64,000 nucleotides of DNA from Drosophila miranda (taxonomy: Eukaryota; Arthropoda; Insecta; Diptera; Drosophilidae): the NCBI RefSeq assembly GCF_003369915.1, contig NC_046675.1, forward strand, positions 14,260,001 through 14,324,000, read 5' to 3'. Shown here one piece after another: positions 47,601-59,600 of the stretch; within the stretch, counting starts at the first letter, position 1; each line of letters begins with the position of its first letter. Under the pieces are notes generated by a model. The model saw only the letters and a program-made list of their open reading frames with translations. It did no database searches and was not told the DNA's origin. Both the position numbers and the translations under genes were made by a program.

Positions 47601-50600
47601 AGTGTCTGTGTCCGTGTCCGTGTTCGTGTCCGTATCCGGGTAGGAGTCGCAGCTGGCTTGTAGGCACAAAAGCCGCATTAGTTGTATTTATTTTTAAGCT
47701 CACAGCAGCAACTGTAATGGCCTGGTTCTCCTCCTCCACCTCCTCCACCCACATCCGCATCACCCTACCCATTCCTATTCCCATTCCCATTTCCATTCCC
47801 ATACCCACCGTGGCAGTCCCTTATCGCCCACACCCAGCTCAAATTGATTTCAACTTGACTTTGTTGTGGTCCCATCGCTTGGTCGGGCCCGCCGGCCGGG
47901 CTATCCTGCCTTGAGTCGGGGCTTCCGTTTCACAGTCGAGCTACATAAATTTGCAATTTAATTTAATTTAATTTCATTTGATTATTTTAACTTGACTCGC
48001 GGGATTTGGTGCTTAGATTTTTACACTAAGACTTAGTGCAACATTTTATTACATCGACTTCTAATGCCTTCCGTTTCGACTGAATTCCAGGGATTTGCCA
48101 TACGCAGCGAGGAGCAGAACTTGCTGATTGAACGTATCCTGGTGCTGGTGCGCAATGTGCTGCAGGTGCCGGCCAATCCGGAGGCCGAGTGTCGGGCGGA
48201 CAATGACGCCAGCCTGCACGACCAGGTCATTTGGGCGCTGCACCAAACGGGAATGCTAGATCTGGTGCTGTTCGTCATCTCCTCCCCGGATGAGGAGCAG
48301 TTCCACCTGCACGGCCTCGAGATCGTCTGCTTGCTCTACAGGGAACAGGTTGGTATTGGCCTTAAAGTCTTATCATTCGATTAACATTCGATTCTCTTGC
48401 AGAGCGCCGAATCCCTGGCCGACGCTTCACTGCAGCGCAGTCTGGGCGAGAAGCAGCGGGATCAGCAGGAGCTGCTGGCCGCTCGACGGCGCGAGCGGGC
48501 TCGGCGACAGGCCCGTCCTCCAACGGGAAGACACTCGCGCTTTGGCGGCACCTACGTCATCCGCAACATGAAGTCCGTGTCCGATCGCGACGTGATTTGC
48601 CACCAGGCCCTGGAGCGCGTCTCATCGATAGACTTCGATCGCGAAAAGCAGCAGCAGAAGCGCTCGCATCGCCACATCAAGGAGGAGGCGCAGGTGACCC
48701 GAAGGAGCGCATTTACAGTTAGGTAAGGCATATCTCTGCGGCACTCTGGCTGCCATATCCATTTGTCTGCGCCCACTTCCTGCACTTTGGCCTGTGTCTA
48801 TTGTGTGGCTGTAGCGGCCATTAGCATCGGAATTGTTATAGCCCGACTGCCAGGCCACATCCACATCTCCATCCCATACCATTCCATTCCATCCTTATCC
48901 CGGCCATTGATTTTCGATTTTACGCTGGCAGAATGAGCCCAGCGAGTGAGTGGAGCCGGAGCCGGAGCGAGTGAGCAAGCGTATAAAATAATATTCAATA
49001 ATAAATGAAGCCATTTCCTTTGGCCGCAGTCGGCAGTCGGCGGCCGCCCCATTCCCTGCCTGTTACTTACGTTATTTTATGGAATCGCACAAACGATATT
49101 GGCTGCTGGGGTCCCCCGCTGAGCTGGGATTCTGGTTCTGGGCGACTGGCCCGGGCTAAACAATATCTTGGCCGTTTACAAGGCGGTGGCGCCTCTGTCG
49201 CCGCTCCCCCTAATGGCCACCTGGTGCAGCTATTTTATGCTCCTCCGCTAACCAACAAACTACTTAAAGGATATCCCACCGACGCTGCCCAGGATGCTGA
49301 CTTTCCGGTTCAGCTTCAAATGTTACAGTAAATGCATTTGCCGCAGTCCCAAGTTTTGTATTTTTCGTTCTCTGTTCCGTGTATACCCTTGCTACGAAGG
49401 AATGCCTATGGAAATCGTAAGAATTAAAAGGCAAATGTGGACATGTCTGGTGCATGACTGATTTTTTACGAGTGTGTGTATATTTTTTTATTAGTTAAAT
49501 CCGACTTTTATAACTAAAATTTCAACTGTATTTAATATCAGACTAGATTCGAGAATAATCAACCTCTTATCGAATGTCCAAGAGCATTCGAGCTTCGTCT
49601 GAGGCGTGTACATGTTTTTCTCAATTTGTGGCAAGCATAAAAACCTTTGCAAAGATAAAACTGCAGCAGCAGGAACGGCAACTTGGCGGCGCCATTGGCA
49701 AGGCATCGGCTTTCTGCATCGCCATCGGCATCGTCTTTGGGATCTCTCTGCCCAGCGAGCCATGCAATTTTCAAGTAAAATCCTCAAAAGGTTTTTCCCA
49801 TTTGCTGCTGCGATTTTCCTGCCGGCCTCTGGCAGCAGTTTTGCTTGTTAGTAGACCCCACTGACTTTTGCTTGTTGGCCGGCTTGACTCGGCCTGGTTT
49901 ATGGCCAAGATGCTGGTGGACCAAATCTTTAGGCGCCCATAAATTGATAGAGCAGAACAAATGTGCCCGAGCCGTCGCCGGGAGCTGTGATTAGACATCT
50001 CCAAATGTCCCATCCAAAGGCGGGTAAAGAGCAACGACGACTCCCCAACTGGGAGTAGTCGTTCGGGCACGTATGCGGCCAAAGTTCATCAATGTCGCGT
50101 GTTAGATCCCCGTGGCCCAGGCAGTGTACAACAATTTGTTAGCCCACCACAAGTGCATGTTGCAATAAGCCCCGGCAAGAGGTTGCCATTTTTTGTTTGT
50201 TCCTTTCGCCTCCTTTCGTTGCCGTTGGCATAAATTAATCCGCGTCGGCATCGATGCGTTGGATTTGTGTTCTGCCTGCGGTCGGTCGGCTGGCAGAGAT
50301 TGCTCTCTGCACGAATGGATGGGTGTGTGGGTGCCTGGGTGCTTGGGTGCCTGGGTGCCCTGGTTGGTTGCATCTTTTAGCCAGCTTTGCGCAGATAAAT
50401 TGGCCCGGCGAAATTTATTGCATCAACGTTACCAAATGCCGCTGCAGCGTTCGCATTTGTTATATACTCGTAACCTGATAGAGGACGCTCGCTTTCAATC
50501 AATATTATTGTGGTATAACCATTTTTCATTGCATCTCGCACCCCATCCCAGCTAACTTTCGTATTTTCATTCAGTTTTTGTGCCTTTTTTTTATTTTCAG

Positions 50601-53600
50601 ACTGTGCCTGCGCGAGTACTGCACCGAGGTGCTCCGGTCCGCTTACAACACACTGGTGAGGCAGGTGCGTCGTGTGCTGGAACGCAATGCCGGCTCGTCG
50701 AGTCACGATGACTCCTATCTATTGTGGGCCATTCGATTTTTCATGGAGTTCAATCGTTTGAGTGGTCTACAATTGCAGTTAGTCAGGTGAGTGTGTGGCT
50801 GTGACTTACATTTGCCAATGTCAATGCAGGCCAGGCCTTGGCTTTTGGCTTCTGGCCTCCCGAGATACGCGCTGCGCTTGTCTAAAGTGCTCAAATTAAT
50901 TGCCTGTTGCCTATAAGTTTCAAGTGGTGCTTGCCAAGTGATTTGCTCATGGTGATGGTGCTGATGAATGAGCTTTGCGCCCAGTGGCTTCAGTGGCTTC
51001 TGTGAAACGCTGACCTCGACTTCGACTGCCACTCGGAGCCAAGTCAGCAGTTATGCAAATCTTGGCCCAGAAGCTCTTGTCTGCTTTCAATCAAATTACT
51101 TTGCAGCCCACTTCAAATGAAACAATTTCTGCAAAACTTATTTCTTTGGGCACTCGCCCTCTGAACATTTTTCATCAAATCAGTTTGGATCCGAAATTGA
51201 AAATCGCAGTCAGCTAAAGCCAAATTGCTGAAATCAGAGGGGTATCTTTAAGATCCCGTAATCCAGTGGGAAAAAGTCAAAGTGGTTTGAATATTTCTTG
51301 GTTTATGTTTTATGGTAACACTAAAACTTTCTTTGCGTTTACTTCATTTAAGGATTGTGACTTTTCTTGGTCATTTCGACTGAGAAAAACTTTTTACTGG
51401 TACTCAACTTGGATGCAAGTGTGAGATTGCTCTCTTACCCTAATAGATTGCTCTTAAGAAACCTTCTATCCTTAGTTAATCGTAGAAAAATGCTTGGTGT
51501 GACTTTAATGCAAAACTTAATCAAGGGTGACGTAGATAGCCGTGATTTGTTGAGCCGCATCAACACAATGTTGATGATAGGAAAAACCCCAAAATGCAGA
51601 ATTATAGAAAATTACAATATATTCCAGACTTTTGAATCAGATCATTTAGGATTATTACTTTAGCTAGAAGGAACAAACGAAATTGCAGTGGCTACGCAAC
51701 GTTCTCCACGTCCTTACTCATTCTCTCTCTCTTTCACACACACTCTACTTCGTGCAGTGTGCGCCCTCTGGCTGACGGAGCCATATAAAACGGCTGAGAA
51801 AAAAAGGGACAGATGTAAATACAAAATCTACAGAAAAATGGAAACAGATAAAATCTAATAAATGATATAAAAATCTCTCAAACGAGTCGACCGGTTTAAT
51901 ACAATTTTTTTTTTCAAAAAATCAATGCGTCGTTTTTGCGATATCAAACGACTTATAAAATCTATTGTATAAATTACGTTAATAAGATCTCATATGTACA
52001 CATATACTGACTCTGTACCGGGTATAAAAATAGAGCCACGGCCTTTGCCGCGGCTGACATCGTTCCTTTTGTTTAATTTTTTGTTCATTTCTATTCTTTT
52101 TTGGTTTTATTTAATGTTTTCTTTAAAAGTTTTAAAGTTTTTAAAGTTTTCTAAATCGTATTACAGGAAAATATAAAATTGGTTTTCTCTTTGGAATAAG
52201 CTTCAAAAGCTGTGAATCTGCCATAAAAGCCATCCATCATTTGAGACGTTGACGGGAGAAAATCAGAATTTTCCTCTTAAATGGGAGTCCTGGAGTCTTC
52301 GCTTTGCTCTTCCGCCTTCTTTCTTTTTATGACAAAAGGGAAAAGTGCGCTGCAAATAAACTTTTGTGCCACGACAATTTCCATTGCCATTCGCACTTTG
52401 CTCCCCCAACAGTTTTCCGGAAAATGGTCAAGCAGCGTGTCAATACAAAAAGTGATACGTTGCCACAGCCCCCTGCCCCTTTTCGCTGTGCTGACCGCAC
52501 AATTTGTATGTCATTGTTCGGGGTCCTGGGTGCTGGACCCAGAGTACTGTACGCCATCAGGGCTTCGTCACTTGAGTTTTATTGCATTACTTTTGGAGAA
52601 CGGACAACAAGCACATGCACAAATCAAAGCCAGGACGCCAATCGTTGACCTACGGCACTTGGCCACTTTACAACTGCATGGGAGACTGGTAAGCCTCCGG
52701 ACTGGGGAACAGTCGAATATTGCTTGGCCAAAGGAACCAACCGAATCGGAGACTTACCCCTGCACCCTCAATTGTGTTAGAGAGACATCCCTTGCTGCCA
52801 CTACCAGGGCCACTGCCATTGCCATTGCCATTGCTGTTGCTGTTGCTGCTGTTGTTGTCCTCATTCTTGTCCAGCATGCTGTTAATAAAATTTTGCGTTC
52901 TTTATGCTGTCATCCGGCTCCGGCTGAAGCTGCTCCTTGCCGGCATCGCTTCGTATTCCTCTCAGCTCGTCGTCCGCTGTCCGCTGTGTGGTGGGAAATT
53001 TCTTTAAAATTGTTTTGGTTACTTTCAAATTAGTTTCTGAATGACAACAATGAAGCTTTGCAAAAATGTTGTCATTCCGTTGGCGCAAAGTTTTTGGAGA
53101 CCAGCCCCAGCCCCATTCTCCCAGAAGGAGACTCCCTCGCACTATTCTAAGTTGCTGCTCGGTTGGTTGCTTCTGTTGCTGCTCCTTCTGCAGCTCCTGT
53201 CTTTATTTTTACCATTACTATGCCCTGGCCGGTCCCTCTGCCTTTTATCATACTTTTTCGTCTCACTTTCTTGGTCCTCTCTCCAACAGGCTCTTCTCTT
53301 TCAGCCTTCCGTATATACCCGTACACATCTATATACTTGGCAACCATAAAACTTTCTGTTTATTTCCTCAAATGCAATTTGACGCTTCCCGCCCGCCCTG
53401 AACTTTCTTTATCGTCTGCCATTTTCTACTGATTTTGCACTATATAAAGCATGGCATTGCTGTAATGTATGGCCTCTCTCAGATGGGCTAACTTTCTGCC
53501 ACCACCAGCCCAGAAAAAGTGAAATTGAGTTTGTCATTTTGTTTATGCGAATACAAAGCTTTGACAAAGAAATCAATCGAAACGGTATCTGAGTGATCGG

Positions 53601-56600
53601 TTTTCGGATTACGATCGAAATTGTGTACCATATAATAATTTAAAACAAACCTCAAGTGAGAATTAAGTAATCTATATACATTGATAAAGACTGGAAACTT
53701 ATACATATGTACGTTCTTTATGTTACGAACTCTGGTATACCAAAATGGTGAGTCGGAAAAGCCTCGTTTGCTTTTTTCGCTGGAATATTTTATAGACAGA
53801 ATTCCGTGCATCAATCACAGCATGTTTCTGTTCCTCCACCACCCGCAGCGATTCAGAGAACAGTTCCGTGTAGTTGCTCATTGCAATTTTATTGATTTTA
53901 TAATTTATTTATTTGCCTTCCTATTGGTGGGGCTCCGCCTTCTGCTGCTTCTGCTGCTCCTGCTGCTTCTGCCTCCGCACATCTGTAATTAATTTGATTT
54001 TAATGCCTCTTCAAATGCTCTCGACGTTGTCGCAGGCAGCGCCAGTTTCGCAAACTTTAATGGTCGCCGCAGCAGACGTCTCTCTGCTAATTTGGCCGGG
54101 TTGCAGGCGAACTGTGCAGCAGTGTAAGCGGGAGAGTGGGTGGATGGGTGGACGGGTGTCAGGTGCTACCCATTAAACAACAACGTGCGGCTTGTCACCG
54201 CCCACTGGTCCCCTCCATATCCGGCGGGGGATCGGAGCAAGTTGAACTTAGGCTGGCTGGCGCTCATTTCTAGCACTACTTAAAAATTAATTTTGGTAAT
54301 GAGTTTTTCGCAGAGCGAGTTGGAAGCAGCGGCAGGGGCAAGCCTCTTACCTGCTTTGCCGCTTGCATCCTTGCATCCAACTTTGGCCAACTTTAACACA
54401 GCATTCCAGTACTACTTAAATATGCGAAAATATACATACGTGTGTACATATAACGAATCCTTGTTGCCTTTTCCATTTCATTCGCAGCGAATCGTTGAGC
54501 GTGCAATGCTTCCACTGGGTCCTGACGCGCATGCAACATGACATGGACATGATTGTGAGCGACAAGAAACAGGCGCGTCTCTGGGCCAAGCGACTGCATG
54601 TAGCCCTTCTGGTAAGTCGCAGCTGCTTCTGTTGCTATTCCTGGTCCTGCCCGCAGTACATACCATACTCCTCCACTGACTGCCGGCCATCTTGGCATGC
54701 GAGCTGTGCGGGCGGCTCTGTTGTTGTTTGCTTTGCCACTGTACGCGTAAGTGCACTTTTGGCTGCACTTTGGGTGCTGTTGCCGCTCGTCGTTTGCCTT
54801 GGATTACGCCGGTACTTAAGCCAGCTGCAGGTACCTTAAAGAACACCGGAACGATGGGCTAAACTCCAAATGAGCACCGAGCACTGAGCTTTGTCCGCTA
54901 TTAGTTAGGAATTCCTTTTATATCTGTAGGATTTTCGATAATGGCCCCGGAAGAATGCGTTTATTTACAACTTACAAATAAATGGAATGAATTTGAGAAA
55001 AGCAAATATGATTTGATTCATGCTAAAAACAACTAAATGTTTACTTTGAGTACTTTTCAATCATTGAATTAGAGTTCAGAGATAAAAATCGACCTCTGAA
55101 ATTATAATTACAAATCGAATGTGATTCTCAGTTTTCTCTGGCAGCAAGGAGAAATTCATGAGCCACGTTTGTTAACAGATTCTAGCACAGCCTATGCTTG
55201 TAGTCGTATCTCAGGCAAATTTAATCCACTTCAAAGATTCATCAGCCCCACTCACACCGGAGGTTGTTTGTGATGGCCTCGAGCAAAGGGTAATGAATAT
55301 GTGTACGAGTGTATATGGTTATTCTCATTAGTCAGAGTCGAGACTCATTACAATGCTACACACACGACCCGCACAGGACCCGCTCAGGTTACAGATCACC
55401 CAATTCCTGACCCGACGCCCTCGGCAATCAACCTCTGAACGTCTGCCAAGTTAATGCTTACCAATTTTTTAATTAAAGACATTCCGGGAATTGCTGCAGA
55501 GCTTGCTGGCCCTGCAGAAGCTAAAGGATGACAACGCGCGGTCCCTCTTTGATATGTTACTGAACAACGTATGCTATGTCCTGGAGTACAGGGAGACAAT
55601 ACTGCATTTGTTAATGAACTACAACGAGGCGCACAGCACAAAGTGAGTACCCGAGCGACTAACCATTTCAACTATGCACATACATTGGGATCGGAAATTA
55701 CTGGCCCAGCCCTTAGTCCCATTCCTGCCAGTAGCCGGGAGCCGGGAGCCGAGTGCCAGGAGCCTGGAGCCAGGAGCCTGGCCAGGCTAGGCTGCATTTC
55801 TGACAGTAAGTGGAGATGGGCGGAGACCTCATGGTATTCGCAAATAAGCAAGCCAAACACACGTCGCCTAATGGGATTACTACGAGTATTGAGAGTAGTT
55901 GCCCCATCGAAATATGCAGCGGCTGGCAATAGCTTGCCCCAGCCCGCACTCGTCCCGACAATCAGGCATTGTTTGTCTTAACGGCATGCCTTTGTCTTAA
56001 GTCGTGGTCTGTTTGCTTGGCTATTTGCACAGATGTCTGCTCCATAGATATACCACATATAGACGGAAATATTGTATGTATACGTACTATATATGCAAGT
56101 GGAACTCCCCCAAAAGCAGGCAGCGATAAGTGAACTAGTTGCGCTTTGGCATTTGGATGGAACGCGGAGAGGAGTGGCTAAAAGTTTAATTGATTTTGCA
56201 AGCATGTGCAGCACGCGTGCCCCAGCATAAGAATTATGCCATTTGCTGGGAGTCGATGGGAGCAAGCGCATGTGGCATACTGCATTTTGGGGGCGAATCG
56301 TGCACCGTTGCTGCATCCTAATTGCCGAGTTAGCTGCTCTCTCACCAGGGCACATACAGCACGGGGGCTGCCCCACAGTGCGGTTACTTGATAAATCACT
56401 GAAGAGCATTGAAAATTGTGTGCAGCTCCACTCGATTGCTACAGATTTTCATGATATACTTGTGGGAGCGGCAACCTGCTGATCTCCGAGAGTATTTTAA
56501 ACTCATTAAGCTTGTAGCACTCACCTAGATTTCCGGTGAGTTCATTGACTCGATGGATTTGCTTTTGCTACCGGCAAACACCTCACCAGCCATTGCATAC

Positions 56601-59600
56601 GCATCAAGGGCCATCCGAATTGTCATTTGCATCATAATAAAGACCTGGATGCCACACAACAGAGGACCTCTCTTTCTGACCCACTGTCATGCGTGCATGC
56701 ACTTTCGATTGCAGCTGAAATTGAAGCGAAGAAGGCCCGGCTCGAGCGGGACACGCCCTTTTTATGCTTACCACTGCGCAATCCTTTTAGATAATTACAA
56801 TTTTTTAGTGCCGAACATGAAGAGTTAAGCTCACTTAAATATTTCTAAACGGCTGCACAATTCGTCCATCAAACAGACTCCGCTCCGAGAGCAGTAGTTG
56901 CAGCTGAGTGATACCTGCATGCAATAAATGGCTGAAAATTTATTTCTATGTCACAGACATTTCCCTGGCTGGGGAAATGCTCTACCACAGTGGGCCAGTG
57001 CAAACCGCTGCAAATTTATTCAATATAAGTAAAACAATTTCGAATGTGCCCAAAAATATTCGAAAATATTCAACGAACCGATTGGACAAATTCCTTTGGC
57101 GAAATGATTGGCAATTATAACAGGTTTTAATTAAATTGATATTCCTGACTTGGAATCTGATTTAATTACATAAGCTGTGGAACGGAGTTTATATAATTCT
57201 ATGCCAAGGATACAGACAAAAATGTACTTTAAATTCTAGAATTTGGATTGCTTGGCAGCTGTCGAGGAATAGATAAATCTATTTGCTTACATTATAAGAT
57301 TTAGTTTCAATATGGGTTTGAAGATACTAGGCTCGTTCAACAGGATATACGTGTCAGTGATCAGGTATCAGGTATCATGCTTATGAGTTCTGTAGAAGCC
57401 CAATCCTCCCTATCGCGCCGTCGTAAAAGTATTATTTCTATTTAATACTATCCTTTTTTGTTTTCCTTTGTTTAAGTTATATTTCTTCTCGATTTACTGT
57501 GCTTTTTCTTATCATGTGTCAAGCAAAGGTATAGTACTATTTTGATGATCTTTTTCTGATGGATGGATAAGAAACACATCACTGATTGCGATCAAGTTTT
57601 CCTGGCAAACTCAAACATCCCTGAAAATGTGTTCTTTTAGAAGATCCATTAGAGCTATATTATATATTTGGTAATTCAAAATATCTTCAGTATTTTTCAC
57701 TGTGCCTGGGCCACAAGCAAATGAACAAATTGTTGACTGCCTGTTGCCATCGCCGGGTTCAAGTGTCAACTACGCATACCATCAGGCAGTGGGAGGGGGT
57801 TGGGTCCGGGTCCGAGTTAGTGGGTCTGTTAGTTCGGTTGCTGGCAATTTCAAAGCTTTGACTAAATTAATTTAGCGCGCAAACATGAAATTGACAGAGT
57901 GTGGCACGGAAGGATGCGGAAGGGTCCGGGTCCGGGGCTGGGGCCGGGCAGGGCGGGAGAGTTGTTCCAATTGCGGATGCAAATTGTGATATGTATCCGT
58001 ACATGCAGCTGTGGATGCTGTTGCTGATGTGGCTGCTGCAGCAACTGCCGGTTAATTGGAGCATGATTAATTTGGTTTGAGCAGAAAATAGTTGCTCTAA
58101 AGAATTAAATCGATTAAATATGAAGTTGATCTATCGGCGATTCGCAAAGCATTCAATTAAACAGTCACACGGGCAATCATGTAAATGCGGCTGCCTTTTG
58201 AACTGCAATCAGTGTTTGAGCACTCGACAGATTAAGGATTTTCGTTGTCAAGATGAATGATTTATGAGTTGGGGCCCGGAGCCCACCCCACCCCACTCCA
58301 CTCCACTCCACTCCACTCCACTTGTGTGCTGTCTTCCCGACCTACCTCTTTCCCTTTGCCAGATTATTCGTTGGACGCCATGCTGCAATCGCGGCCCATC
58401 ACTCATTGTTGTTGCTGTTGCTGCCGCTGTCATAATTAATAATATTTTCATTATAAACGTCTTATGCCGACAACAATAACAACTACCCACAAATGTGCGT
58501 CTGCTCCCGCTTGTTGTCCCTATGTCGAAGTGGGAGTGGCAGTCGCAATCTGGGCGCAATTACATTTTATCATTTATTCAACATGCGCTCAAAGTCGGCG
58601 CGAAGACAACCCCTAAGCCCCAACCGTTGACCTAAGCCCCCATCCTGCTCCGAAAACACCCAAGTGTTCTAATTAATTCTGCTCAACCTTCTACGGCTAC
58701 TTCAAGTTCTTCTTCGCCCCTGCCCCTGTGCCCCCGTGCCCCTGTGGCTGCTGTCGTCCATTTAATCAACGTAAACGCGAATATCAAATCAGGCAGGACC
58801 CAGGACGCGGCGGGGACCAACAACAAGAAGTTACAAAACCGCGCGCATACAAATTAATTATAAATAATTTATTAACGATTTATCTTTGTCCAGCCGCCAC
58901 ATGTGCTTGAGCTAGAGCTTGGATGTGGATGTGTGAGGTGTGCAGGTAGGGGCAGTCCTGGGTCGGACTCGATTTGCACCTGCGCATCACTAGGGCGGCA
59001 GATGGGCAATCGATTTGCGTTTGCTTGTAAAATGGTTTGTGGCATGCAATATGTTATGCAACCACCCACTGACTGCCTTCTCTGCCTGCTGCGGTTGCTT
59101 GGCGTTGTGGTCAGATACCCACAACCTGCCATCAAACGCCGCCGCCAGCAGCAGCTCTAGCTTTGCAGCTCTGCTTCCGCTTCGCCTTCGGTTCGTCCTA
59201 CCAGCAGTTTTTCCGCTTCGCCTGCTGTTAATGCTGCCACCGATGCAGGCGACGACCGCAGACATCTTTGCGGTAACGTCGACTGCAACACGGCAGTGCT
59301 TGATTCATTTCACATTTGAGTTATCATCAAATGTGCACCACACACTCACCCACACCCCCACCCCCACCGAGAGCCACACTGTCACCCATCCGCTCTGCAC
59401 CACACGTTCTCCTTGTAGTAAACTGAGTCCTCTTATCATCAATTTCCTGCTCCTCAAACCATCTTGCCCCACCGCTCCGCAGTGACTGTCAGTTGTGGTC
59501 CATTGCTGACAGTTCTTGATCGGTACAAATGGCTAAATATCTTCGAATTGGCTGCTGAATGTTAAGGAGCATCCTTGCTCAACAGATGGTTTATGGTCCC

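Larger units (their letters stand above)
50787..54487 (+). other. timeout intron 5
   Basis: A 3701-bp GT..AG intron splitting a Ser codon. It hosts the LINE fragment and DINE-1 copy listed separately. A 250-codon frame at 52281-53033 is judged a chance frame because of its Ala/Leu-rich repetitive content and lack of recognisable motifs. Confidence 0.65.

Noticed and set aside
52281..53033. 250-codon frame inside timeout intron 5
   Set aside because: Long, but composed of Ala/Leu/Val-rich repeats and ordinary intronic sequence, without a motif or splice context.
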